NCBI GenBank assembly: GCA_963848415.1
Contig: CAWKDN010000001.1
Span: forward strand, 2,480,001-2,544,000
Direction: 5' to 3'
Length of the DNA: 64,000 bases
DNA from: CAVQBC01 sp963848415
GTDB taxonomy: Bacteria > Actinomycetota > Thermoleophilia > Solirubrobacterales > Solirubrobacteraceae
The notes beneath the pieces are model-generated. The model saw only the letters and a list, made by a program, of their open reading frames with translations, was not told the origin of the DNA and did no database searches. Both the position numbers and the translations under genes were made by a program. Shown here piece by piece: positions 8,822 to 16,642 of this stretch. Position 1 is the first letter of the stretch, and every line of letters starts with the position of its first letter.

Positions 8822-9379
8822 GTGCAGATCGAGGATCTGGACATCACCCGCGAGGCCGAGTGCATCGACTTCCAGGTCGGCGACAACGTCGTCTACCCGC
8901 ATCACGGTGCCGGCAAGGTCCTCAAGAAGGAGGACAAGGAGATCCTCGGCGAGCAGCGCGAGTATCTGACGATCAAGATCCTCCACAACGACATGACCGT
9001 CATGGTCCCGTGCGCGAACGCCGGCAAGGCCGGCCTGCGGCGCGTGATCGACGAGGAGACCGTCAAGAAGGTCCTCGCCGTGCTCTCCGACGACGTCTCG
9101 GAGATGCCCAAGAACTGGAACCGGCGCTTCAAGCACAACCGGGACAAGATCAAGACCGGCGACATCTACGAGCTCGCCGAGGTCGTCCGCAACCTCGCCA
9201 TCCGCGAGCAGGACAAGGGCCTGTCGACGGGCGAGAAGCAGATGTTCACGCGGGCGAAGAAGATCCTCGCCTCTGAGCTCATGTACGCCCTCGAGATGTC
9301 CGAGGACGAGGCGGAGGAGCACCTGGACGGGCTGCTCCTGCGCACGAGCGACGAGACGCTCGCGGGAGCCGCGGGCTAG
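8822..9379 (+). CDS. carD: CarD-family transcriptional regulator
   Basis: 185 residues from GTG 8822, or 191 from ATT 8804, which the Shine-Dalgarno position favours. The N-terminal RNA-polymerase-interacting domain is recognisable by FQVGDNVVYPHHGAGKV and the strand-rich REYLTIKILHNDMTVMVP. The C-terminal helical DNA-binding domain contains NWNRRFKHNRDKIKTGD and LSTGEKQMFTRAKKIL. CarD binds the RNAP beta subunit and stabilises open complexes, notably at rRNA promoters. An acidic tail with SEDEAEEH follows. It lies directly before ispD as in many actinobacteria. Confidence 0.95.
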   Translation: MQIEDLDITREAECIDFQVGDNVVYPHHGAGKVLKKEDKEILGEQREYLTIKILHNDMTVMVPCANAGKAGLRRVIDEETVKKVLAVLSDDVSEMPKNWNRRFKHNRDKIKTGDIYELAEVVRNLAIREQDKGLSTGEKQMFTRAKKILASELMYALEMSEDEAEEHLDGLLLRTSDETLAGAAG

Positions 9380-9401
9380 CAGGCCCCGCCCCGCGCGAGC
9401 A

Positions 9402-10061
9402 GTGCACGCGGTCGCCCTCCTGGTGGCGGCCGGCAGCGGCGAACGCCTTGGCGCCGGTCGGCCCAAGGCGTTCGTGTCGTTGGCGGGGCGCCCGATGCTC
9501 GACTGGAGCGTCGAGGCGCTACGGGGCGCGGGGATCGAGGAGATCGTGGTCGCCCTCCCCGAGGACGCCGACGCGCCCGCCGGCTGCCGCGGCGTTCGCG
9601 GCGGGGCGCTGCGCTCGGCGTCGGTCCGCAACGCCCTCGGAGCGGCCGGCCCGGACGCGGAGGCGGTCGTCGTCCACGACGCGGCCCGGCCGCTGGTGAC
9701 GCCGGCGCACTTCACGCAGGCTGTCGCGGCCCTGGCCGGCGCCGACGCCGCCGTGGCGGGCGCGCCGATGACCGACACGGTCAAGCGCGCGGACGGCGAG
9801 CGGGTCGTCAGCGCGACGCTGGACCGGCGTGAGCTGTGGGCGGTGCAGACGCCACAGGCCTTCCGCCGCGCCGCCCTGCACGACGCGCTCGACGTCGGCG
9901 ACGAGGTGCTCGCCGCCGCGACCGACGACGCCTGGCTCGTCGAGCGCACCGGCGGCCGCGTCGTCATGGTTCCCTCCACCGCGGAGAACCTCAAGGTCAC
10001 CACGCCCCATGACCTGCGCGTGGCCGAGCTGCTGCTCGGGCTGCGCGCGCAGGGGCGCTGA
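9402..10061 (+). CDS. ispD: 2-C-methyl-D-erythritol 4-phosphate cytidylyltransferase (IspD)
   Basis: A 219-residue IspD, catalysing CTP + MEP to CDP-ME in the non-mevalonate isoprenoid pathway. The CTP-binding N-terminus VALLVAAGSGERLGAGRPKAF matches the family G-rich loop with the catalytic Arg and Lys. VVVHDAARPLVTP, APMTDTVKRADG and WAVQTPQAFRRAAL follow in the canonical order, and the protein ends with AENLKVTTPHDLRVAE. The start is GTG 9402, 22 bp after carD. The stop precedes the PHP gene ATG by one base, and ispF lies further downstream in the same run. Confidence 0.96.
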   Translation: MHAVALLVAAGSGERLGAGRPKAFVSLAGRPMLDWSVEALRGAGIEEIVVALPEDADAPAGCRGVRGGALRSASVRNALGAAGPDAEAVVVHDAARPLVTPAHFTQAVAALAGADAAVAGAPMTDTVKRADGERVVSATLDRRELWAVQTPQAFRRAALHDALDVGDEVLAAATDDAWLVERTGGRVVMVPSTAENLKVTTPHDLRVAELLLGLRAQGR

Positions 10062-10062
10062 G

Positions 10063-10896
10063 ATGCTCACCGACTACCACGTCCACCTGCGCCCCGACGA
10101 CGACGGCACGCTCGCCGAGGACTACTTCACGCCCGCCAACGCCGAGCGCTACCGCGAGCTCGCGACCGAGCGCGGCATCGCCGAGCTGGGCGTCGCCGAG
10201 CACGTCTACCGCTTCACCGCGGCGCTGGACGTCTGGCAGCACCCGTTCTGGCGCGCGCAGGCGCTCGACGACCTCGTCGCCTACTGCGGCTTCGTGCGCG
10301 AGGAGACCGACCTGCGGCTCGGGATCGAGGCCGACTTCATCGCCGGCCGCGAGGACCGCATGGCCAACCTGCTCGACGCGCACGACTTCGACTACGTCGT
10401 CGGGTCGGTGCACTTCGTCGTCGACGAGGGCGCCTACGACATGCCGGGCGAGTACGACGTCTGGGGCAGCGGCCAGTCCCCCGAGCGGATCTGGCAGCGC
10501 TACTTCGACACGCTGGCCGAAGCGGCGCGCAGCGGCCTGTTCGACATCATGGCCCACCCCGACCTGGTCAAGATCTGGGGCGGCGCCCGCCCGCTGCCGG
10601 ACACCGACCTGCGCCGCTACTACGAGCCGGCCGTCGAGGCCTTCGCCGACGGCGGGGTCGCGGTCGAGCTCTCGACCGCCGGCCTGCGCAAGCCGGTCGG
10701 GGAGATCTACCCGGCGAGGGCGTTCCTGGAGCTCGTCGCGGAGGCGGGCTGCCCGGTCGCGCTGTCCAGCGACGCGCACGTCCCCGACCAGCTCGGCCAC
10801 GGCTACGACCAGGCCGTCGAGCTGCTCGAGGCCGTGGGGATCACGGAGCTGGCGGTGTTCGATCGCCGCGAGCGGCGGCTGGAGCCGATCGGATGA
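10063..10896 (+). CDS. PHP-domain phosphatase, histidinol-phosphatase-like
   Basis: A 277-residue PHP hydrolase with the expected metal-binding set: DYHVHLR near the N-terminus (HxH), GVAEHVYRF, GIEADF, VGSVHFV, MAHPDLVK and a C-terminal SSDAH. The order and length resemble HisK-type histidinol phosphatases. Its position between ispD and ispF gives no direct support for a histidine role, so the substrate is inferred only. The stop TGA (10894-10896) is embedded in ATGA, which starts a chain of overlapping micro-ORFs leading to ispF. The protein ends with LEPIG, the same residues that end each micro-ORF. Confidence 0.85.
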   Translation: MLTDYHVHLRPDDDGTLAEDYFTPANAERYRELATERGIAELGVAEHVYRFTAALDVWQHPFWRAQALDDLVAYCGFVREETDLRLGIEADFIAGREDRMANLLDAHDFDYVVGSVHFVVDEGAYDMPGEYDVWGSGQSPERIWQRYFDTLAEAARSGLFDIMAHPDLVKIWGGARPLPDTDLRRYYEPAVEAFADGGVAVELSTAGLRKPVGEIYPARAFLELVAEAGCPVALSSDAHVPDQLGHGYDQAVELLEAVGITELAVFDRRERRLEPIG

Positions 10897-11024
10897 TCGC
10901 CTCCAGCACGCGGGAGCCGATCGGATGATCGCCTCCAGCACGCGGGAGCCGATCGGATGATCGCCTCCAGCACGCGGGAGCCGATCGGATGATCGTCCCC
11001 AGTACGTGGGAGCCGATCGGGTGA
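10882..11024 (+). repeat. Four tandem 32-bp repeats forming overlapping 11-codon micro-ORFs
   Basis: Units begin at 10882, 10914, 10946 and 10978, and a fifth partial unit runs into ispF. The first three are identical; the fourth has four substitutions. Each unit supplies GGGAG, an 8-base spacer CCGATCGG (itself a palindrome) and a start, so micro-ORFs run 10893-10928, 10925-10960, 10957-10992 and 10989-11024. The first three encode MIASSTREPIG and the fourth MIVPSTWEPIG. Each stop overlaps the next start as ATGA, and the last overlaps the ispF GTG as GTGA. The unit appears to derive from duplication of the PHP gene/ispF junction. Confidence 0.9.
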
Positions 11025-11509
11025 CCCCCGCGCCGCGGACCGGCATCGGCATCGACTCCCACGCCTTCGGCGACGGCCGCCGGCTCGTGCTCGGCGGCGT
11101 CGAGATCCCGTTCGAGCGGGGCCTGGTCGGCCATTCGGACGCCGACGTGCTCACCCACGCCGTGATCGACGCGCTGCTGGGTGCAGCCGGCCTCGGCGAC
11201 ATCGGCCGGCACTTCCCGGACACGGACCCCGCCTACGCCGGCGCGGACTCGCTGGTGCTGTTGGCCGTCGCGCTCGAGCACGTCACCGAGGCCGGCTTCG
11301 CGGTCGGCAACGTGGACACGACCGTGATGGCCGAGCAGCCGAAGCTCGCGCCCCACCGCGACGCCATCCGCGCCTCGCTCGCCGAGGGCCTCGGGGTCGC
11401 GCCGGAGGCCGTCAACGTCAAGGCCACGACCGGCGAGGGGATGGGCTTCGTCGGTCGCGGCGAGGGCATCGCCGCGCTGGCCGTCGCGACGCTCGTCCCG
11501 GGTGGCTGA
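11021..11509 (+). CDS. ispF: 2-C-methyl-D-erythritol 2,4-cyclodiphosphate synthase (IspF)
   Basis: A 162-residue IspF, converting CDP-ME 2-phosphate to MEcPP with loss of CMP. The divalent-metal ligands Asp12, His14 (GIDSH) and His46 (DVLTHAV) are present, together with FPDTDPAYAGADS, the CDP-binding segment and a C-terminal TTGEGMGFVGRGEGI. GTG 11021 is chosen because it overlaps the preceding micro-ORF stop as GTGA. An in-frame GTG at 11006 would add five residues but ignores this coupling. The stop overlaps the next gene by 8 bp. Confidence 0.95.
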   Translation: MTPAPRTGIGIDSHAFGDGRRLVLGGVEIPFERGLVGHSDADVLTHAVIDALLGAAGLGDIGRHFPDTDPAYAGADSLVLLAVALEHVTEAGFAVGNVDTTVMAEQPKLAPHRDAIRASLAEGLGVAPEAVNVKATTGEGMGFVGRGEGIAALAVATLVPGG

Positions 11510-12068
11510 ACCGACGCAGGCCAAGGCCGCTCTGCGCCACGAGCTGCGCGAGCGACGCGCCGCGCGCACGGACGAGGAGCGAGCGGCCGCGAGCGCGGGC
11601 TTGTCCGCCCACGCCGGGACGATCGCGGCCGCCGCCCGCACCGTGGCGGCCTTCGTCGGCACCGGCACCGAGCCGCCGACGCTGCCGCTGCTCGACGCGC
11701 TGGCGGTCGCCGGTGTGCGCGTCCTGCTGCCGGTCCTGCTCGAGGACGCCGACCTCGATTGGGCCGAGTACCCCGCGCCGCTCGCGCCGGCCCGCTTCGG
11801 GCTGCTCGAGCCCGCCGGGCCGCGGCTCGGGCCGGACGCCGTGTCCACGGCGGAGCTGGTGCTCGCCCCGGCGCTGGCCGTCGACCGCGCGGGGCGCCGG
11901 CTCGGCCAGGGCGGGGGCTCCTACGACCGCGCCCTCATCCGGGCGCGCGCGCCGGTCGTCGCGGTGCTCTACGACGAAGAGGTCCTCGACGCGGTCCCGG
12001 TGGAGCCGCACGACCGCCTGGTGAGCGGCGTTCTGACCCCGCAAGCCGGCCTCCACCGCTTCGTCTAG
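11502..12068 (+). CDS. 5-formyltetrahydrofolate cyclo-ligase family protein
   Basis: A 188-residue protein of the 5-FTHF cyclo-ligase (MTHFS) family, which uses ATP to convert 5-formyl-THF to 5,10-methenyl-THF. The N-terminal KAALRHELRERRAART helix binds ATP, and the C-terminal signature GRRLGQGGGSYDRALI is intact. It ends with HDRLVSGVLTP, typical of the family. The start is GTG 11502, overlapping the ispF stop by 8 bases, so it is translationally coupled to ispF. Confidence 0.92.
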   Translation: MAEPTQAKAALRHELRERRAARTDEERAAASAGLSAHAGTIAAAARTVAAFVGTGTEPPTLPLLDALAVAGVRVLLPVLLEDADLDWAEYPAPLAPARFGLLEPAGPRLGPDAVSTAELVLAPALAVDRAGRRLGQGGGSYDRALIRARAPVVAVLYDEEVLDAVPVEPHDRLVSGVLTPQAGLHRFV

Positions 12069-12087
12069 CTCGGTCGAGCGAGCCCGG

Positions 12088-12507
12088 TCAGAGGAGGCGC
12101 ACGGTGGCGTCGTCCTCGACGCCCGCGAAGTACTTGTCGAGGACCTGCCGGAAGACGGGCTCGGTCGGTGCTGCGCGGGCGAACAGGGTCATCGAGGAGC
12201 GCAGCTTCATGGCGTCCGTCTCCCCGAAGATCTCGCGAGCGCCTGGCCCGGCGAGGTCGGTCAGCACGCGCGTGGACTCCTGCAGGCGGGGACCGAGGAT
12301 CGGGTGCTCCAGATAGGCCTGCGCCTCGCCGAGCGACGAGATCGCGTACCGCTGCGCCGTCGCGCTGCGCCCCAGGCCGGCGATCTGGGGGAAGACGAAC
12401 CACATCCAGTGGCTGGTCTTGCGCCCCGCCCGCAGCTCGGACAGCGCGGCCTCGTAGGTGCCGCCCGCGTCCTGAGCCTCAACGAAGCGTTCGAGCCAAT
12501 GGGCCAC
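12088..12507 (-). CDS. DUF1810 family protein
   Basis: A 139-residue protein matching the DUF1810 pattern: LERFVEAQDAGGTYEAAL, then ELRAGRKTSHWMWFVFPQI, GLGRSATAQRYAI and AYLEHPILGPRL. The function of this family is not established to my knowledge. The start is placed at GTG 12507 because a GGGGA lies about 9 bases upstream and the domain begins there. An ATG at 12627 would add 40 residues unlike the family. It is convergent with the cyclo-ligase gene. Confidence 0.82.
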   Translation of the reverse strand: MAHWLERFVEAQDAGGTYEAALSELRAGRKTSHWMWFVFPQIAGLGRSATAQRYAISSLGEAQAYLEHPILGPRLQESTRVLTDLAGPGAREIFGETDAMKLRSSMTLFARAAPTEPVFRQVLDKYFAGVEDDATVRLL

Positions 12508-12660
12508 ACGCGCAGTGTCCCCGCCTGCACACCACCACGAACGCTCGTCGAGGTGGCCGGCCGCGCCGAATGGGAAGGCACCCACCTCCGTGTGACCCAG
12601 CGCGCTTGTGTCGCCGGGTGCCGACACGGGCGGGATGGGGGCCGGCAGGCGGGGGCACGT

Positions 12661-13431
12661 CTAGGCCGCGGCGAGCCACTCTTCGAAGCTGGGGCCCGCG
12701 AGCTTCGCGCCCGGGTTGGGCAGCGCGGCGCCCTCCGCATAGGCCGCGGCGTCCGGGTCGCCGGGCTGGCGGCCCTCGCGGATCTCGATCGAGTCACCCC
12801 GGCTGGTGAAGAGCGCGGCGGCCGCAACGGCGAGGCGCTCTTCCTGCGGGCCGGCGATCTCGGTGATCCTGCCGTTCTGGATCTCCGGCTCCTCGGCCGC
12901 GTCGGCGAGGGCTTCGGCGACGACACGGGCGGCCACGAGCTGCGTCCGCATCTCGGGCAGGTAGGCGACGCCATCCTGGATCGTCCACCCGGCCAGCTGA
13001 TCGACGAACTCGTGGAACTGGGCTGCGCGAACGATCCGGACCGGGAGCGGGCCTTCGAGCAGCGTCTGCTCCTGCGCCACCTTCGCCGCGTTGTAGCCGC
13101 CCTGGAACTTGTCGATGCCGATGATCGAGACGACGACGATCCGCTTCGCCCCGGCCGCGGCGCCGGCTCGCTGGAGGTTGCGTGCCGAAGCGGTGAAGAA
13201 CTCCGTCGCCGATGCCCGGTCGGGCGACGGCCCCGTCGCCGAGTCGATGACGATCTCGGCCCCGGCGAGCGCCTCGTCGAGACCCTCGCCGCTGACCACG
13301 TCGACACCCTCCGAGCGCGCGATCGGGACCACGTCGTGTCCGCGCTGCTCGAGGATCTCGACGAGGTGCGATCCGAGTCGGCCGGTGGCTCCCGTGACAG
13401 CGATCCTCAGGCTCCTGCTCTCGGTCGGCAT
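12661..13431 (-). CDS. NmrA-like NAD(P)-binding oxidoreductase/epimerase
   Basis: 256 residues with an atypical SDR fold. The NADP loop is VTGATGRLGSHL (13-24), then RSEGVDVVSGEGLDEALAG, the segment VVVSIIGIDKFQGGYNAAK that replaces the classical active-site YxxxK region, and an open C-terminal half with EIAGPQEERLA. This is the pattern of NmrA-type sensors or oxidoreductases. The ATG at 13431 has an AAGGAAAG-type site 4-5 bases upstream. Substrate and role are unknown. About 150 bp lie between it and the DUF1810 start. Confidence 0.8.
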   Translation of the reverse strand: MPTESRSLRIAVTGATGRLGSHLVEILEQRGHDVVPIARSEGVDVVSGEGLDEALAGAEIVIDSATGPSPDRASATEFFTASARNLQRAGAAAGAKRIVVVSIIGIDKFQGGYNAAKVAQEQTLLEGPLPVRIVRAAQFHEFVDQLAGWTIQDGVAYLPEMRTQLVAARVVAEALADAAEEPEIQNGRITEIAGPQEERLAVAAAALFTSRGDSIEIREGRQPGDPDAAAYAEGAALPNPGAKLAGPSFEEWLAAA

Positions 13432-13619
13432 GGTTCTTCCTTTCCTCTCGGCGGCGACAAGGTGATCTGTACCTCGTTGACCCCTGACGGCGCGAAGATG
13501 TGACCGATGGCGCTACCGCGCCGAGGCCGCTGCCGGCGCCGGGAGGCAGCCCGTCGAGCCAAACCATCACCGGGCGTCTTGGGCGGCCGGGCGGGGTGAG
13601 CTGCGATCGCCGGCCATGG

Positions 13620-14140
13620 TCACGCGATGTCGCGGCGTCGCAGCAGCAGCGCGGAGAGGGCCGCGAAGGCGGCGATGAGGGCGCCGAGCACGGCGAGCGC
13701 CTGCGGGCTGTCCACGAACGGCCCGCCGAAGGAGCCCGGCCCGCTTGATTCGATGTTCTGCGGGGAGGCTCCGAGCGCGCAGGAAGACGTTGGTGAGCGG
13801 CTCGAGGACGGCCACGCTGTCGGCGAAGGCGCTCAGGAGGCCCTCGATCACGAGCGCGTAGAGGATGCCGACGCCGACGGCTGAGGTCCCGCGCGTGAGC
13901 ACGCCGAGCAGCACGCCGAGCGCCGCCCATACCGCCAGGATCAGCCAGCCCGCAGCGATCGCGCGCACCAGCAGCCAGGCGGACGGCCGGCTGACGGGCG
14001 CGTCCTCGATCCGGGCGATGACGGAGCTGGCCACCGCGCCGGCGGCGAACAGCGCCAGCATGAACGGGACGAGGACGATGGCGAGCGCTGCCAGCTTGGC
14101 GGCCAGCACGGGGGCGCCGACATCGGACACGGCTCCGGGC
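13620..14140 (-). pseudogene. ABC-2 type permease remnant (5'-truncated, frameshifted)
   Basis: The minus strand encodes typical ABC-2 permease helices: LAAKLAALAIVLVPFMLALF, VRAIAAGWLILAVWAALGVL, AVGVGILYALVIEGLLSAF and VLEPLTNVFLR. The frame is then lost near 13776-13785. One base further on, a second frame continues with LGASPQNIESSGPGSFGG, FVDSPQALAVLGALIAAFAA and LSALLLRRRDIA, stopping at 13620. The N-terminal first helix expected for the family is absent upstream of about 14130, and no ATPase partner is nearby. A decayed gene is likely, though the frame break alone could be a sequence error. Confidence 0.7.
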
Positions 14141-14370
14141 TGAGGGGTCTCGCCGATCGCTTCGAGGCGCCCGGTGGCGGTCTCGAGCTCGACAGCCCGC
14201 CCGGAGCGGGCACAACGCTGACTGGCGTGCTTCCGCTCGGCCAAGCAACCCGCGTCGGGTGAGCACTAGTCCATGACCGCTCCATCGACCCGATTCGCGG
14301 ACGACCGCGTCCAGGTCGTGGTCGCGGGGCATCACGGTAGGCGCAACACGCCTACTAAGCTCGCCCCGCC

Positions 14371-15753
14371 ATGGCGCCCCGCCGGATCACCCTCTACGAC
14401 ACCCGCACGCGCGGGGTCCAGCCGCTCGAGCCGCGCGATCCGGGCAAGGTCGGGATCTACGCCTGCGGGCCGACGGTCTACTCGCGCATCCACGTCGGCA
14501 ACGCGCGGCCGTACGTCGTCTTCTCGGTGCTCAAGCGCTTCCTCGAGCACGAGGGCTACGACGTCGATCTGGTGATCAACGTCACCGACGTCAACGACAA
14601 GATCTACGACGCGGCCACCGAGGCCGGCGTGGCCTCAGACGAGCTGGCGCGCGAGATGACCGCTCACTACGTCGCCGACACCGACCGGCTGGAGCTCGGG
14701 CGCCCCGACCACGAGCCGCTGGCGTCGGAGACGATCGGGCCGATCGTCTCGCTGATCGAGGACTTGATCGCCTCCGAGCACGCCTACGCGGCCGACGGCG
14801 ACGTCTACTTCAGGGTCCGCTCGCTGCCTGCCTACGGGGCGCTGTCGCGGCGCGACGTCGACCAGATGGACCAGGGCGAGGGCGTCGAGGGGGCCGAGCT
14901 GAAGGCCGACCCGCTGGACTTCGCGCTGTGGAAGGCCGAGAAGTCCGGCGAGGACACCGCCTGGGATGCGCCGTGGGGCCGCGGCCGGCCGGGCTGGCAC
15001 ATCGAGTGCTCGGCGATGGCCGAGGACCTGCTGGGCGTCGGCTTCGACATCCACGGCGGCGGGCTGGATCTGGTCTTCCCCCACCACGAGAACGAGCTGG
15101 CCCAGACGCTCGCCGCCCGCGGGCAGGAGCTCGCGCGCGTGTGGATGCACAACGGGATGCTCGAGCTCGGCGGCGGGGCGGAGGCGGACAACGGCGGCGA
15201 GAAGATGTCCAAGTCCGTCGGCAACATCCGCGGCTTGGCCGAGGTGCTCGACGAGGCCGGCCGCGACGCGTTCGTGCTCTACCTGCTCGGCGGGCACTAC
15301 CGCGGGCCCATCGCCTTCGCGCCCGAGCGCCTGGAAGAGGCCGCCCGCCGCGCGCAGGGCATCCGCGAGGCCGGCCGGCGGCTCGTGACCGGGCGTTCCC
15401 CCAGGGACCTCGAACCGCTGCGAGAGGCGTTCTTCGCCGCACTGGCCGACGACTTCAACACCCCGCGGGCGCTCGCGGCGGTCTCGGACTGGATCCGCGA
15501 GGCCAACCGCCGGGGCGAGGGCGTCGGCGACCAAGCCCTGCGCGAGATGCTGGGCGTACTCGGGCTGGAGAACCTGCTCCAGGCCGACGCCGAGGCGCCA
15601 CCCGCCGAGATCGCCGAGCTGGCCGCTCGCCGGGCAGCTGCGCGTGGGCAGCGCGACTTCGCGGAGGCCGACCGCCTGCGCGACGAGTTGCGCTCGCTCG
15701 GCTGGGAGGTCCGCGACGGGCCTGCCGGGCCCGAGCTCGTCGCGGTGGGATGA
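14371..15753 (+). CDS. cysS: Cysteinyl-tRNA synthetase
   Basis: A 460-residue class I CysRS. Visible landmarks are the zinc ligand Cys32 in YACGPTVY, the HIGH-type motif IHVGN (40-44), GWHIECSAM with the second zinc Cys, HHENELAQ, and the KMSKS motif (EKMSKSVGN) near residue 272. The C-terminal helical domain ends with a paired-helix segment (RGQRDFAEADRLRDEL). It charges tRNA-Cys in the cytosol. The stop TGA overlaps GGATGA, and the rRNA methyltransferase GTG follows 13 bp later, so the two are probably co-transcribed. Confidence 0.97.
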   Translation: MAPRRITLYDTRTRGVQPLEPRDPGKVGIYACGPTVYSRIHVGNARPYVVFSVLKRFLEHEGYDVDLVINVTDVNDKIYDAATEAGVASDELAREMTAHYVADTDRLELGRPDHEPLASETIGPIVSLIEDLIASEHAYAADGDVYFRVRSLPAYGALSRRDVDQMDQGEGVEGAELKADPLDFALWKAEKSGEDTAWDAPWGRGRPGWHIECSAMAEDLLGVGFDIHGGGLDLVFPHHENELAQTLAARGQELARVWMHNGMLELGGGAEADNGGEKMSKSVGNIRGLAEVLDEAGRDAFVLYLLGGHYRGPIAFAPERLEEAARRAQGIREAGRRLVTGRSPRDLEPLREAFFAALADDFNTPRALAAVSDWIREANRRGEGVGDQALREMLGVLGLENLLQADAEAPPAEIAELAARRAAARGQRDFAEADRLRDELRSLGWEVRDGPAGPELVAVG

Positions 15754-15766
15754 CGCCGCCGGCCGC

Positions 15767-16462
15767 GTGATCGTCTACGGTCGCAACGCCGTGCGCGAAG
15801 CGCTGCGGGGCCCACGGGCCGTGGGCCGGGTATGGGCGACCAAGACGGCTGCGCGCGACGGCTGGGAAGGCGCGCCGCTGACCGTCGAGGACGCCGGCGA
15901 GATCGAGCGGCGCTGCGGCTCGGACGGCCATCAGGGCGTCTGCGCCGACGTCTCCGACTACCACTACGCCGACGCGTCCGAGCTCCTGCAGGCGCCCGAG
16001 CCGATGCTCGTCGCCCTCGACGAGGTCACCGACCCCCAGAACCTCGGCGCCGTCTGCCGGACGGCCGAGTGCGTGGGCGCGACCGGCGTCGTGCTCCCGG
16101 AGCGGCGGTCGGCCGAGGTCACCCCGGCCGTCTGCAAGGCGTCGGCCGGGGCGGTCGAGCATCTGGCGATCGCGCGCGTGCGCAACCTCGCCGACTTCCT
16201 GGGGGAGGCCAAGGCCGCGGGCTGCTGGTGCTACGGCGCGGCGGGCGAGGCGCCGACCGCGTACACGGAGCCCGACTACTCCGGCGGCGCGGTGCTGGTG
16301 CTCGGCGCCGAGGGGCGAGGGCTGCGACCGCGCGTCGCCGCAGCCTGCGACGTGCTCGTCGCGCTGCCGCTGCGTGGCCGCATCGGCTCGCTCAACGTGA
16401 GCGCCGCCGCGGCGGTGCTGCTGTACGAGATCTTGCAAAGCCGGCTTGACACGTCCACATAA
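15767..16462 (+). CDS. rlmB: SpoU-family 2'-O-ribose RNA methyltransferase, RlmB-like
   Basis: 231 residues from GTG 15767. The N-terminal substrate-binding domain begins VIVYGRNAVREALRG. The SPOUT catalytic domain carries the three family motifs: DEVTDPQNLGAVCRTAECVG, VLVLGAEGRGLRPRV and GSLNVSAAAAVLLYE. RlmB methylates G2251 of 23S rRNA; TrmH-type paralogues share these motifs, but the N-terminal domain and its position after cysS support RlmB. A TTGACA hexamer lies inside the last codons (16445-16450) and may serve the next gene. Confidence 0.93.
   Translation: MIVYGRNAVREALRGPRAVGRVWATKTAARDGWEGAPLTVEDAGEIERRCGSDGHQGVCADVSDYHYADASELLQAPEPMLVALDEVTDPQNLGAVCRTAECVGATGVVLPERRSAEVTPAVCKASAGAVEHLAIARVRNLADFLGEAKAAGCWCYGAAGEAPTAYTEPDYSGGAVLVLGAEGRGLRPRVAAACDVLVALPLRGRIGSLNVSAAAAVLLYEILQSRLDTST
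16445..16450 (+). promoter_or_regulatory. Consensus -35 hexamer inside the end of rlmB
   Basis: TTGACA is a perfect -35 element located about 190 bases before the sigma-factor start. The expected -10 position 17 bases downstream reads CAAGCT, which is weak. This could be a promoter for the sigma gene, or chance within coding sequence. Confidence 0.3.
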
Positions 16463-16642
16463 TCGTGCCAAGCTCGCGCACGTTGAGCTGAGCTTGAGGG
16501 TTAACGATGGGCCTCGAGGTCAGCGCCGATGCAGAATATGCCGAGGGCGTCAGCGGACGTCCTGGGTCCACAGGCGCCGGGGGAGGTGTGCGCCACGACG
16601 AACCGGAGCGAGCCAAGAAACCCGCTCCCGGAAGGATTGCTC

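Noticed and set aside
6758..10003. A 1081-residue minus-strand open frame antisense to radA, disA, carD and ispD
   Set aside because: Its translation is low-complexity and Ser/Arg- or Leu/Asp-rich, with no domain. The plus strand carries four well-conserved genes with matching motifs. Long antisense frames are common in GC-rich DNA.
11006..11020. GTG 11006 as the ispF start
   Set aside because: It lies within the last micro-ORF and ignores the GTGA junction at 11021; family N-termini fit the later start.
10882..11024. CRISPR array
   Set aside because: The 32-bp units are directly adjacent with no spacers and no cas genes are nearby.
12508..12627. Longer N-terminus of the DUF1810 protein from ATG 12627
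   Set aside because: The added 40 residues do not resemble the family, and GTG 12507 has a good upstream GGGGA.
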